31,701 nt of DNA from an uncultured Clostridia bacterium (GTDB lineage Bacteria; Bacillota; Clostridia; Oscillospirales; CAG-272). The notes beneath the pieces are model-generated. The model did not search any database. It saw nothing but the letters and a program-made list of their open reading frames with translations, and was not told where the DNA came from. The stretch covers positions 1 to 31,701 of the forward strand of contig CAJGCF010000007.1 of assembly GCA_904501865.1 (NCBI GenBank). Direction: 5' to 3'. Shown here piece by piece: positions 22,359 to 30,270 of the stretch (the first letter of the stretch is position 1; every line of letters starts with the position of its first letter). A program made the translations under genes and the position numbers.

Positions 22359-23525
22359 TTATTTCAATATATCGCTGAAAAGTTCTTCTATGTCTTTTTT
22401 CTTGGCGTCACAGCTACCCTGTATCATTTTTGGAGAGCCGCCACCCTTCCCCGATAGCCTTTGATTTATCTCGCCAAGTACTGCCTTGAGGTCTACCGTC
22501 TCACTCGCCATTATATATTTGTAGCCCGAGACTTCGTCACCCACAAAAACGGCGCACACGCGATTTGTCCTTTTGACCGCCTCGTTGACAAAATTTCTGA
22601 TAGAAAGCATATCGTCGCCATCATCAAACAGACATATAGAATTTTCGGTGGGCTCAAGCATATCCAGCTTATACTGCATAATATCACGTTTAAGCTCGGA
22701 TATTCTCCCCTTGAGTTTACCGCTCTCCTCAAGCAACCGCTCAACTCCCTCGGCAATCTCACTCTGCTTCGCCGATATTGCCATAGATACTCGGCGTATC
22801 TGCTCATAGCGGCTTTTATAGTCCTCAAGCGCGTCATAGCCCGCCAGAATGTTGAGCCTCATTCCGCCCTTGTATCTGATATAGTCGAGTATCTTAATAA
22901 TTCCGACCTCTCCCGTGTTTTCAACGTGAGGCGCACAGCACGCGCACATATCTACGCCGTCTATCTCAACTATACGTACCTCGCCCTCTATTCCCTGCTT
23001 GCTTCGGTACTCAAGCGCCCCAAGCTCGTCCGCGTCGGGATAATATGTCCTCACCGAACGGCAGTCAAATACCGCCTCGTTCGCAAGCAGCTCGACCTTG
23101 CGAATATCCTCTTCCGTCAGCTCACCGTCAAAGTCCGCGGTCATATATCCGTCACCCAGGTGGAAGCCCACGTTGTCGTATCCGTAAAGTCTGTGAATTA
23201 TGCCCGAGACTATATGCTCTGCGGTGTGATTTTGCATCTTTCTCATACGGACGGCAAAATCTATCTCTCCAGCAACAATCCCGCCCTCATTGAGCGCACG
23301 ATCCAGAGTATGATAAATAACCCCATTGCGCTCGTCTACCGAAAGCACTCGGCAGCCGCCGATACTCCCCGTATCACAGGCCTGACCGCCCTCGTTTGGG
23401 AAAAATGCCGTTCTGTCGAGCACCACGGAAAACTTGCCGTCGCCCTGTTCCTCACAATCAAGAACCAGAGCCTCAAACTCCCTAGTCTTTGAGCTTATAT
23501 CAAATAATCTTACCGTTTTTTCCAT
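22359..23525 (-). CDS. alaX: Alanyl-tRNA editing protein (AlaX-L, with DHHA1 domain)
   Basis: A 388-residue free-standing relative of the alanyl-tRNA synthetase editing half, which hydrolyses Ser or Gly mischarged onto tRNA-Ala. The editing domain carries FFPNEGGQACDTG, the zinc motif HTAEH (His100, His104) and the second zinc pair Cys196/His200 in CCAPH. A coiled-coil (about 235-285) leads to a C-terminal DHHA1 domain with GKGGGSPKMIQGS, so it is the long form. No aminoacylation domain is present. The gene follows the 205-residue membrane protein gene by 46 bp and likely shares its promoter. Confidence 0.9.
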   Translation of the reverse strand: MEKTVRLFDISSKTREFEALVLDCEEQGDGKFSVVLDRTAFFPNEGGQACDTGSIGGCRVLSVDERNGVIYHTLDRALNEGGIVAGEIDFAVRMRKMQNHTAEHIVSGIIHRLYGYDNVGFHLGDGYMTADFDGELTEEDIRKVELLANEAVFDCRSVRTYYPDADELGALEYRSKQGIEGEVRIVEIDGVDMCACCAPHVENTGEVGIIKILDYIRYKGGMRLNILAGYDALEDYKSRYEQIRRVSMAISAKQSEIAEGVERLLEESGKLKGRISELKRDIMQYKLDMLEPTENSICLFDDGDDMLSIRNFVNEAVKRTNRVCAVFVGDEVSGYKYIMASETVDLKAVLGEINQRLSGKGGGSPKMIQGSCDAKKKDIEELFSDILK

Positions 23526-23571
23526 CTGTCAGCTTCTCCGAAAAATCATTTAGACATAAATTACAATGCTT

Positions 23572-24189
23572 TTACTTAATATCCTCAATATTAATAAAGC
23601 TATGTCCACAGCACTCGCAGGTGTCCGAGGGATTGATGAGACGACCGTCCTGAACTCGATTGTATCTCCTCACACCGCACACCGCACAGATGCGCTCACC
23701 TCTCTCCTCCGCCTCGACGCAAAGAGGATAATTGAGTCCGCGAAAGGCTATTATACTGTCTCCCTCTCTGTAATAAAGGTCGTAGCCGTCATCAAAAAGC
23801 TGTAATTTTATCTTTCTCTTAATTACCCTGCCACTCGACACGTAAAGATTTATGTAGGTGTGCTGGTCAAGCGAGGTCTTGCCCTGACGGTTCATTCCCC
23901 TGTCGTAATTACGAGTTATTTTAAATGAATCTATCCTGCCGCGAATGCTTGTATCAAACAAAAATTTGTTCACCTTGAATATAACGAATCCGCTTACAAG
24001 CACCGCGGTCATAAAAATCAACATCGGCCACAAGCCAAACGGCTTGCTGAGCGGACGCTCAAGATATACCAGATATCCGACCGCCCAAAATGCAATATAT
24101 AATAAATACAACACGATTCTCTTAAAATTCGCAAAAAAAGCATATGTTTTAAGGTCCTTGTTTCTTCTCGGTATCTTATTTAAATTCAT
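23572..24189 (-). CDS. Uncharacterised two-helix membrane protein with C-terminal zinc ribbon
   Basis: A 205-residue protein I do not recognise. A basic N-terminus is followed by two membrane helices (about 24-43 and 53-73), so both ends are probably cytoplasmic. Residues 80-160 form a beta-rich region (INLYVSSGRVIKRKIKLQLFDDGYDLYY) that recalls PH-like membrane-associated domains. The C-terminus has two CxxC pairs (Cys168/Cys171 and Cys191/Cys194), a likely zinc ribbon. It has its own promoter and precedes alaX in the transcript. Confidence 0.6.
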   Translation of the reverse strand: MNLNKIPRRNKDLKTYAFFANFKRIVLYLLYIAFWAVGYLVYLERPLSKPFGLWPMLIFMTAVLVSGFVIFKVNKFLFDTSIRGRIDSFKITRNYDRGMNRQGKTSLDQHTYINLYVSSGRVIKRKIKLQLFDDGYDLYYREGDSIIAFRGLNYPLCVEAEERGERICAVCGVRRYNRVQDGRLINPSDTCECCGHSFINIEDIK

Positions 24190-24229
24190 CTTAAGCTCTA
24201 CCCACCGTGCACAAAAGTTTCTCTATCTT

Positions 24230-24258
24230 ATTATACTCCGACAAACACATTTCGTCAA
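24230..24258 (-). promoter_or_regulatory. Sigma-A promoter of the zinc-ribbon membrane protein/alaX unit
   Basis: Minus strand: TTGACG (24253-24258), 17-bp spacer, TATAAT (24230-24235). It lies directly after the terminator of the preceding gene. Confidence 0.75.
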
Positions 24259-24278
24259 TAGTATTCAAGCAAGAAAAA

Positions 24279-24298
24279 GCAGGCGCCAAGGCGCCTGC
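24279..24298 (-). terminator. Terminator of the small membrane protein gene
   Basis: GCAGGCGCC (24279-24287) pairs with GGCGCCTGC (24290-24298) around a minimal loop; the minus-strand tail is TTTTTC. It follows the stop at 24311. Confidence 0.8.
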
Positions 24299-24310
24299 CA
24301 TTTATGTCAA

Positions 24311-24631
24311 TTATTCTTCAACTGCCTCTGCTTCTTCGACGCACTCGCAAGCCTCGTCTTCCGCACATTCGCAAGCACATTTTTTACCGGGGAGCTTGCT
24401 CTTGATGTTGGTAACGATAACGTTTACCTTCTCTCTTACACATTCCTTCTTGGAAAGGAGATAGATAGCAACTGCTGCAGCCGCGGCAACTACCGCGATA
24501 GCCGCGCACACGCAAATAATTACTATTTTCTTGTGCTGTGCCGCTTTTGCCTCCTCTTCAGCAATTCTCTTTGCGAAAATAACGCCCTTGATTTTGTCGG
24601 ATACTGTTGTGTAAACTGTACAGATCTTCAT
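24311..24631 (-). CDS. Uncharacterised single-pass membrane protein with Cys/Glu-rich tail
   Basis: A 106-residue protein. A helical N-terminal segment (residues 1-33, rich in Ala, Glu and Lys) precedes one long Ala/Val membrane helix (about 35-59). After a basic stretch, the C-terminal 25 residues are acidic and carry four or five Cys in CACECAEDEACECVEE, a pattern that could bind metal. No family is recognised. The start has a canonical SD (AGGAGG, 8 nt). It lies 34 bp after the UPF0210 gene without a visible terminator between them, so read-through is possible. Confidence 0.6.
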   Translation of the reverse strand: MKICTVYTTVSDKIKGVIFAKRIAEEEAKAAQHKKIVIICVCAAIAVVAAAAAVAIYLLSKKECVREKVNVIVTNIKSKLPGKKCACECAEDEACECVEEAEAVEE

Positions 24632-24665
24632 TTTTTGTTCCTCCTATATAATAAAATAATTTTTA

Positions 24666-26024
24666 TCAGTTTTTAAGACTATGTATGGGGGCGGGGATTC
24701 TTCCGCCTCTGTTTATAAACTTTGCGGGGGAATATCTCTTTACGTCCATAACGGGAGCTCTGCCGAGAAGTCCACCAAAATCTATGCTGTCGCCTACCGC
24801 CTTGCCATACGCAGGTATAACTCTCACCGCGGTAGTCTTTGTATTTACAACTCCAATTGATATCTCATCCGCGATAATACCGCAGATAATAGCCTCGTCA
24901 ACGTCACCGGGAATGGCTATCATATCAAGTCCGACCGAGCAGACCGCCGTCATAGCCTCAAGCTTTTCAAGCGTGAGCGCTCCCCTCTCAACGGCATCTA
25001 TCATTCCCGCATCCTCGGAAACAGGGATAAACGCACCCGAAAGGCCTCCAACGTGACTCGATGCCATAACTCCGCCCTTTTTGACCGCGTCATTGAGCAT
25101 AGCAAGCGTAGCGGTCGTTCCGTGCGCACCACAGGACTCAAGTCCCATATTCTCCAATATGTGAGCCACCGAGTCTCCAATAGCGGGCGTAGGTGCAAGC
25201 GACAAATCAACTATTCCAAAGGGTGTATTGAGTGCTTTTGCCGCCTCGCTTGCAACGAGCTGACCTACTCTTGTTATCTTAAACGCCGTTTTCTTTATGA
25301 CGTCGGCAAGATCTGAAAGGTTGCATTCGCCTGCTCTCTGTATAGCCGAGCTTACGACTCCGGGACCCGAAACTCCAACGTTTATAACGTTTTCAGGCTC
25401 ACCTATACCGTGGAACGCACCCGCCATAAAGGGATTATCCTCAGGCACGTTTGCGAACACAACGAGCTTTGCGCAACCGATAGAATCCTTGTCCTTTGTG
25501 AGATACGCCGCACGCTTTATCGTGCTTCCCATAAGCTTGATAGCGTCCATATTGATGCCCGCCTTAGTCGAAGCCACGTTCACTGACGAGCATACAAAAT
25601 CAGTCTCGGCAAGAGATTCGGGTATCACGGATATCATATTTCCCGCGCCTTTCGTCATTCCTTTCTGTACCAAAGCAGAAAAGCCGCCTATGAAGTTAAT
25701 TCCAAGTGTCTTTGCCGCTCTGTCAAGTGTTTTTGCGACCTTGATGTAGCCCTCAGGTGAAAGTGTTCCGCCCACGAGCGACACAGGGGTTACAGAAACG
25801 CGCTTGTTGACTATCGGGATACCGTATTTCTTCTCAATATCCTGACCCACAGACACCAAATTTTCAGCGCTGCCCGTAATTTTGTCATATATTTTCTGAC
25901 AGAGTCGATCCTCATCCTCGCTGGCGCAATCGTAAAGCGATATCCCCATAGTAATGGTTCGGATGTCGAGGTTCTCCTCGTGGATCATATTTATAGTTTC
26001 AAGTATATCCTTTGTGTTAACCAT
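24666..26024 (-). CDS. UPF0210/DUF711 (PFL family) protein
   Basis: A 452-residue cytoplasmic protein of the conserved UPF0210 (DUF711) family, whose fold resembles pyruvate formate-lyase-type barrels but whose reaction is unknown. Recognisable stretches are ILETINMIHEENLDIRTITMGI at the N-terminus, NFIGGFSALVQKGMT, GVSGPGVV, FGIVDLSLAPTPAIGDSVA, CGAHGTTATLAMLNDAVKKGG and GGLSGAFIPVSEDAGMI. Full length. It follows an ACT-domain protein by 9 bp, the conserved UPF0237-UPF0210 pair of clostridia and other anaerobes; the ACT partner presumably regulates it by binding a small ligand. Confidence 0.92.
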   Translation of the reverse strand: MVNTKDILETINMIHEENLDIRTITMGISLYDCASEDEDRLCQKIYDKITGSAENLVSVGQDIEKKYGIPIVNKRVSVTPVSLVGGTLSPEGYIKVAKTLDRAAKTLGINFIGGFSALVQKGMTKGAGNMISVIPESLAETDFVCSSVNVASTKAGINMDAIKLMGSTIKRAAYLTKDKDSIGCAKLVVFANVPEDNPFMAGAFHGIGEPENVINVGVSGPGVVSSAIQRAGECNLSDLADVIKKTAFKITRVGQLVASEAAKALNTPFGIVDLSLAPTPAIGDSVAHILENMGLESCGAHGTTATLAMLNDAVKKGGVMASSHVGGLSGAFIPVSEDAGMIDAVERGALTLEKLEAMTAVCSVGLDMIAIPGDVDEAIICGIIADEISIGVVNTKTTAVRVIPAYGKAVGDSIDFGGLLGRAPVMDVKRYSPAKFINRGGRIPAPIHSLKN

Positions 26025-26033
26025 CGTGTGTCC

Positions 26034-26309
26034 TCAGATATGGTGCATAGTATTGAATATATCCTCGTGCATAACGTTTATGGAAAGTCCCCTCTCCTTA
26101 CCAACGTCTGCCATAGCATCTACGAAATCCGAGAACGGAAGCTTAAGACTATCTATATCCGCAAGCATTATCATAGCAAAATATTCCGACAGAACGCTCT
26201 GAGATATATCAACTATATTAGCATCGTATTTAGCACACTCCGCGGATACTTTTGCGATAATGCCGACAGAGTCCTTTCCCGTAACCGTTATAACTGCTTT
26301 CATTCTCAT
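26034..26309 (-). CDS. ACT domain protein, UPF0237 family
   Basis: A 91-residue protein consisting of one ACT domain: KAVITVTGKDSVGIIAKVSA (strand, ligand loop, helix), NIVDISQSVLSEYFAMIMLAD, and a second helix. Such domains bind amino acids or similar effectors as dimers. The gene is translationally adjacent to UPF0210 (9 bp), which is a strongly conserved pair. The promoter is at 26335-26363; SD AGGAGA. Confidence 0.92.
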   Translation of the reverse strand: MRMKAVITVTGKDSVGIIAKVSAECAKYDANIVDISQSVLSEYFAMIMLADIDSLKLPFSDFVDAMADVGKERGLSINVMHEDIFNTMHHI

Positions 26310-26334
26310 TCTCCTAATACAAATTCTTTATTCT

Positions 26335-26363
26335 ATTATACTACATATCACCCCAAATATCAA
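26335..26363 (-). promoter_or_regulatory. Sigma-A promoter of the UPF0237-UPF0210 operon
   Basis: Minus strand: TTGATA (26358-26363), 17-bp spacer, TATAAT (26335-26340). The leader is short, about 20 nt. Confidence 0.72.
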
Positions 26364-26403
26364 GAGGTTTTATCCGTATTTTTCAACATTTTTTTGATTT
26401 TTA

Positions 26404-26432
26404 TTGCAAAAATCAGTCACGTGTGTTATAAT
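26404..26432 (+). promoter_or_regulatory. Sigma-A promoter of the 26502-27277 gene pair
   Basis: TTGCAA (26404-26409), 17-bp spacer, perfect TATAAT (26427-26432). The transcript leader contains a 6-bp hairpin GCCAGA/TCTGGC with a GTGA (GNRA-type) tetraloop at 26449-26464. Confidence 0.75.
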
Positions 26433-26501
26433 ACAAGCAGACGCCCGTGCCAGAGTGATCTGGCTTCTCTTGGGATCAAATTTCAACAAAAAGGTTTAAA
26501 A

Positions 26502-27047
26502 ATGGATAACCGTATCATTGAATATATCATAAAGCCTAAAAATCAAGGCAAAACCTTGCTCAAAAAGGCATTTGCTATCATAGGGTATGTATTTCTTGCC
26601 CTTATCCTTGCTCTACTTATACTCGCCCTGTCTCCACCCCTGCTTTATATCCCTTTTTTTCTTGTGGCGGCGGCATTTGTCGCGCTCACGGTGTTCGTCA
26701 CGTGGAAGTTTTTGTGCCTTGAATACGAGCTTATAATAAGCGGCGGTGAGATGACTGTCTCAGTGATATACGGACGGGCAATAACAAAGCGGCTGGTATC
26801 GGTCCCCATCAACTCATTTTTACACGTAGGAGAATACGATGACACGGCGTATGAAGCTTTATGCCAGATGTCTCTGCAAAGAAACTACGTCTGTGTCTCA
26901 TCCATGTCTGCGCAAAAAATGTTCTATGCCGTCTTTGATGACGGAAAAGATAGGTGTGTCATATATTTTGAAGCGCCCGACAACGCTATCAGAGCTTTGA
27001 GGCAAGCCAACGCTGCCGCTTTCAGAGCAGGAAATATAAAAAGCTGA
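26502..27047 (+). CDS. Uncharacterised two-helix membrane protein (DUF6106-like)
   Basis: A 181-residue protein. After a short cytoplasmic N-terminus, two adjacent membrane helices (about 24-44 and 48-68) lead to a mixed alpha/beta cytoplasmic domain with YELIISGGEMTVSVIYGR, FYAVFDDGKDRCVIYFEAP and a C-terminal helix. This layout matches a small clostridial family (DUF6106, from memory) of unknown function. The start ATG 26502 has SD AAAAAGG and lies about 63 nt after the predicted transcription start; an in-frame extension upstream runs antisense through the ACT gene and is rejected. Followed by an RHH protein gene after 17 bp. Confidence 0.6.
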   Translation: MDNRIIEYIIKPKNQGKTLLKKAFAIIGYVFLALILALLILALSPPLLYIPFFLVAAAFVALTVFVTWKFLCLEYELIISGGEMTVSVIYGRAITKRLVSVPINSFLHVGEYDDTAYEALCQMSLQRNYVCVSSMSAQKMFYAVFDDGKDRCVIYFEAPDNAIRALRQANAAAFRAGNIKS

Positions 27048-27064
27048 ACGAAAGGTGAAAAACA

Positions 27065-27277
27065 ATGAAAAATCAGTACGAGATCAAGGTCAGGCTCTCC
27101 GACGAGCTTATGCGTAAGCTTATATACGTATCAGAGGCAGAGGGCAGAACTCCCAACAATCAGTTCGTATTTATGCTCCGCAACAATATTCAATATTTTG
27201 AGAGAGCCAAGGGAAAGTTTGATAACTCCAAGCTCGCCGCCATTGACATCTCCGAATACGCGCAAAAAGAGGACTGA
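27065..27277 (+). CDS. Ribbon-helix-helix (Arc-type) small DNA-binding protein
   Basis: A 70-residue protein. The N-terminal strand YEIKVRLSDELMRKLIYVSEAEGRTPN and following helix NQFVFMLRNNIQYFERAKGK fit an Arc/MetJ ribbon-helix-helix fold, in which dimers insert a two-stranded sheet into the DNA major groove. The C-terminus is short and polar. It is co-transcribed with the preceding membrane protein and no toxin gene is adjacent, so an antitoxin role is unlikely. The terminator begins within its last codons. SD AAAGG. Confidence 0.7.
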   Translation: MKNQYEIKVRLSDELMRKLIYVSEAEGRTPNNQFVFMLRNNIQYFERAKGKFDNSKLAAIDISEYAQKED

Positions 27278-27292
27278 TCCAGTCCTCTTTTT
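27264..27292 (+). terminator. Bidirectional terminator overlapping the RHH gene stop
   Basis: A 13-bp perfect stem, AAAAAGAGGACTG (27264-27276) with 27280-27292, and a 3-nt loop. The TGA stop of the RHH gene lies at 27275-27277. It also serves the convergent HAD gene ending at 27296. Confidence 0.88.
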
Positions 27293-27295
27293 GAT

Positions 27296-27937
27296 TTACA
27301 GATATTTCAGCACATCCGATATACTGTCGACCACGGGACAGGCGCAAGCCTCAAGCTTTGCGTGCGATTGATGCCCTCCCGCATACAGAACACAATCCGC
27401 TCCCAGCGTTTGCGCGGTATCATAATCGTGAGTGGTATCCCCTATCATAAGTGCCCTTGCCTGCGGATTTTTCTCATGCCACACACGTGCAAGCTCGAGC
27501 TTACTGCGAGCGTGTATATTATCAAGCCCCATAACGCTTGAAAGATATTTACGCACACCAAGCTTCTCAAGATATCCCTCCAGCATATTTATCTCACACG
27601 CGGACAAAACTATCTGGCAGATACCCATTTTGTCCGCTTCCTGCATAGTCTCAAGCACACCACGGCACAAGCCCGCCTCCTCGGCGTTTTGGTTGTAGAG
27701 ATCCACCCATATAGGAGCCAGTACCTCATAGGGCTCCTTGTCAAAATCAAAGCCCAAACCCCTATAATAGTCCTCGATGGGAAAATCAAATATATCTCTG
27801 TACGTCTCAATGCTGGGGATTACCTTGATGTCTCGCTCACGCAGCATCTTATTGACGCTTTTAATTCCCGCCTCCACGTCATCAAATATAGTTCCGTTAA
27901 AATCCCAGATCAAGTGGGTATATTTTAAATTATCCAC
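27296..27937 (-). CDS. HAD-superfamily hydrolase (phosphoglycolate phosphatase-like)
   Basis: A 213-residue cytoplasmic phosphatase. Motif I reads WDFNGTIFDD: the nucleophilic Asp is present, but the usual second Asp (DxD) is Asn, as in a subgroup of clostridial HADs. Motif II is VLSAC, motif III Lys lies in ARSKLELA, and motif IV is MIGDTTHDYDTA. A helical cap between motifs I and II marks it as subclass I, like Gph or PpaX. Substrate unknown. The start is GTG with SD AAAGGAG 8 nt upstream. A hairpin at 27962-27988 separates it from the upstream lipoprotein gene. Confidence 0.85.
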   Translation of the reverse strand: MDNLKYTHLIWDFNGTIFDDVEAGIKSVNKMLRERDIKVIPSIETYRDIFDFPIEDYYRGLGFDFDKEPYEVLAPIWVDLYNQNAEEAGLCRGVLETMQEADKMGICQIVLSACEINMLEGYLEKLGVRKYLSSVMGLDNIHARSKLELARVWHEKNPQARALMIGDTTHDYDTAQTLGADCVLYAGGHQSHAKLEACACPVVDSISDVLKYL

Positions 27938-27961
27938 TCAAAAGTCTCCTTTGATAAATTG

Positions 27962-27988
27962 AGCCTCTGCCGATATTCGACAGAGGCT
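27962..27988 (-). terminator. Hairpin between the lipoprotein and HAD genes
   Basis: Arms AGCCTCTG (27962-27969) and CAGAGGCT (27981-27988), 8 bp, loop 11 nt. The minus-strand tail (CAATTTATC) is poor in T, so it may be a weak terminator or an mRNA-stabilising hairpin that lets part of transcription continue into the HAD gene. Confidence 0.5.
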
Positions 27989-28001
27989 TTTAGATTTTCT
28001 A

Positions 28002-30032
28002 TCATTCCGCGGGAATGAATCCGTAGGCTTTAAGCCAGTTATAGTATACAGTATAAGGAGATTCTCCGTTCTCGTCAGCCTCTCCATCAAGTCCCGTGGA
28101 TACGTCGTAAGCATGGTTGATGAGTTTATCTACACGCAACGATGCCTTGATCTCGTTGCCGTTGGCGTTGATAGTCGTGAACTCTATTATATCCTGATTC
28201 ATAGAAACGCCAAGGTTTTCAACCAAGCTTTCAAGCTCCTCGTAATCCATACAAGCCTCAAGCTCAGCAAGCTTTTGCTGTGAGTAGACGTACAGATCGT
28301 TTATCTCACCGTCATCAAGTCTTGAACCGTATTCAGCGAGCTGGACGTCAAAGTCAAAGTCCAACAAGGGATTTACCAAGGTCTCGTTACTCTGTATCTT
28401 TACAATTTCCCAATAGTCTGCGGGATATCCCTCCTCAGGATGTGCGATAAAGCAGTTTCCTGTCTTTCTGATATCCATCATATAGTCGTCATTGATTCTG
28501 TAAAGTATGCCCGTATCTTCGTCGATACCGTAGTTCACACCCTCGATTCCGTACTGAAGAATATTACGTATCTCAGGGTCTGTATTGAGAAGGGTGAGCA
28601 CCTCCATACCGCTCTGTATACTCTTGGAGTTTGCAGAGATCGCGAACATATTGCCGTAAAGAGATTCCTCGTCCGCAATAGGATACTTTGCAACGTAAGC
28701 GTAGTATTCCTTGCCGTTCTCATCGACGTAAACGCCGTCGTTATCCCCAGCGATCTTCTTGATATCGTAAGTACCCTTTACAAAGGAAATCGCCGCGTGC
28801 TCTCTACCGTCGTTCTCGGTCACATAGCAATTATCAAACTCATACTTTTTAAGACAGAGATATATCTCTCTGTAGCTTTCATTGGTGAAGAGATTATCAA
28901 ATTCAAGAATCATCTGTCCCCTGCCAATCTTGGATATGTCGTCGTAAACAGTTCCAAGAAGCGAGAAGCTGTTATCTGTATTGACAACGTAATTGGTAAC
29001 ACCATCAACTGCCTGATTTTCAACATTCCAATACCATACGAACAGATCCATGCACTCCTGGAATGTGGAATCTATCGGAAGAACCTCAGGCTCGGAACTT
29101 ACAATGTCCTCAATAAAATATTTGCAGTCTATAAGGTTGGAAAAGCTTTCCGCGGTATACTTATACTTGTCAGCAAGCTCTTTATCTACAAGCATATAAG
29201 TATACTCGCCCATTTGAACGTTGTTGGGGATAGCATACGTAGATCCGTCCACCTTGACACCGTTCATAAGAGCAGGAGTTATATAATAACCAAGCTTTCT
29301 TCCTGTAGAGGAGATATATTCGTTAAGAGAAGCGATCCACTCGTTTTCAATATACTCCTGATACATATCGTATCCGGAAACATATATTATGTCGAGCTGG
29401 TTCGCAGCTGCCTCGGGATACACAAGCTCCTTTATTCCAAGATCGTTTTTCTGGTAAACGTCATCAGAAGCATTGTTTGCGTCCTCATCATCCTCGTTTA
29501 AAAAAAAGTCTCTGTATTCCTCATATTCAGGGTAATATTTATAAAACTCATTTACCAGAGCACTTTCAGGATATCCGGGATATACCGCAAGATAGTCGCT
29601 TATGTATTTCTCCAACGCTCTCTGAGCAAGACCCGCCTTCTTTTCCTCAAGCGCGTATTCCTCCATGGTCACCTTGAGCATATCGTAATACTCGTCCTCT
29701 GTATAGAACAGAAGATCTACGTTGGTCTTATATTTAGACTTTGTTATCTTTGAGAATGCAGCCTCGACAGCCTCATAAGCCTCCATGGTATCAAGCATAT
29801 CCTTATAAGCCTGACTATCTTTGTCTCCTCCGCACACATCGGCAAGATACTCTGCAAGCTCCTCATCGGTATTGCAGACCTTCTTCTCGGAGATAAGGCG
29901 CATGGTTATTGTCTGAGCGCCTGTATCCTTTGATACGTCAGCCCCCTCCTCATCTGCGTTAGAGCAGCCAGCGAGAAGTACCGACATAAGCATTAACATC
30001 CCCAAAAGCAGACAAAGCAATCGTTTCTTCAT
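28002..30032 (-). CDS. Large extracellular solute-binding lipoprotein
   Basis: A 676-residue exported protein: signal MKKRLLCLLLGMLMLMSVLL with lipobox LLAGC, then an acidic mature chain anchored to the membrane. The segments LDIIYVSGYDMYQEYIENEW, GSTYAIPNNVQMGEYTYMLVD and MEVLTLLNTDPEIRNILQYGIEGVNYG are typical of family 1 (carbohydrate-type) binding proteins of Bacillota. An N-terminal helical insertion (about 45-175) makes it larger than usual. No permease or ATPase gene is adjacent, so it is an orphan. ATG 30032 is chosen for SD GGAG; an upstream extension would read through the hairpin element. Promoter 30215-30243. Confidence 0.8.
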   Translation of the reverse strand: MKKRLLCLLLGMLMLMSVLLAGCSNADEEGADVSKDTGAQTITMRLISEKKVCNTDEELAEYLADVCGGDKDSQAYKDMLDTMEAYEAVEAAFSKITKSKYKTNVDLLFYTEDEYYDMLKVTMEEYALEEKKAGLAQRALEKYISDYLAVYPGYPESALVNEFYKYYPEYEEYRDFFLNEDDEDANNASDDVYQKNDLGIKELVYPEAAANQLDIIYVSGYDMYQEYIENEWIASLNEYISSTGRKLGYYITPALMNGVKVDGSTYAIPNNVQMGEYTYMLVDKELADKYKYTAESFSNLIDCKYFIEDIVSSEPEVLPIDSTFQECMDLFVWYWNVENQAVDGVTNYVVNTDNSFSLLGTVYDDISKIGRGQMILEFDNLFTNESYREIYLCLKKYEFDNCYVTENDGREHAAISFVKGTYDIKKIAGDNDGVYVDENGKEYYAYVAKYPIADEESLYGNMFAISANSKSIQSGMEVLTLLNTDPEIRNILQYGIEGVNYGIDEDTGILYRINDDYMMDIRKTGNCFIAHPEEGYPADYWEIVKIQSNETLVNPLLDFDFDVQLAEYGSRLDDGEINDLYVYSQQKLAELEACMDYEELESLVENLGVSMNQDIIEFTTINANGNEIKASLRVDKLINHAYDVSTGLDGEADENGESPYTVYYNWLKAYGFIPAE

Positions 30033-30037
30033 AGTTA

Positions 30038-30157
30038 ATCTCCATTCCGCCGCCCGTGGCGGCATAATACTGTTGATTAATTTTGCCTTTTGGCAAAATT
30101 CGTGCGTAAAAAAGCATACTTTTCTATAAGAAGGGATCCGCTTTCACGCTAACCTCC
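30038..30157 (-). repeat. 120-bp structured repeat, copy A (lipoprotein leader)
   Basis: About 80% identical by eye to copy B at 31564-31683, same length and orientation. In the minus-strand transcript it offers stem P1 (30142-30149 with 30104-30111, one G-U), P2 (AATTTTGCC/GGCAAAATT, 30079-30087 with 30092-30100) and P3 (30049-30054 with 30058-30063), ending in GGAATGGAGAT, whose GGAG is 7 nt from the start codon. Loops vary between copies, stems do not. Confidence 0.8.
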
Positions 30158-30214
30158 AAACTGTATATCGGGTCACCATTTAAGACCTGAAAACCAGAAT
30201 AAATGCTAATATAT

Positions 30215-30243
30215 ATTTTACAACAAAACTTAAGTTTTGTCAA
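30215..30243 (-). promoter_or_regulatory. Promoter of the lipoprotein gene with an 18-bp palindrome in the spacer
   Basis: Minus strand: TTGACA (30238-30243), 17-bp spacer, TAAAAT (30215-30220). The perfect palindrome ACAAAACTTAAGTTTTGT (30223-30240) fills the spacer and overlaps the -35 element, a position where a dimeric repressor would block RNA polymerase. The leader is about 175 nt and contains repeat copy A. Confidence 0.7.
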
Positions 30244-30270
30244 GTAAATATTTATCAATAAACGCACCTA

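Noticed and set aside
25980..26501. Upstream extension of the 26502 membrane protein gene
   Set aside because: Antisense to the ACT-domain gene and crosses two divergent promoters; the promoter at 26404-26432 and the SD support ATG 26502.
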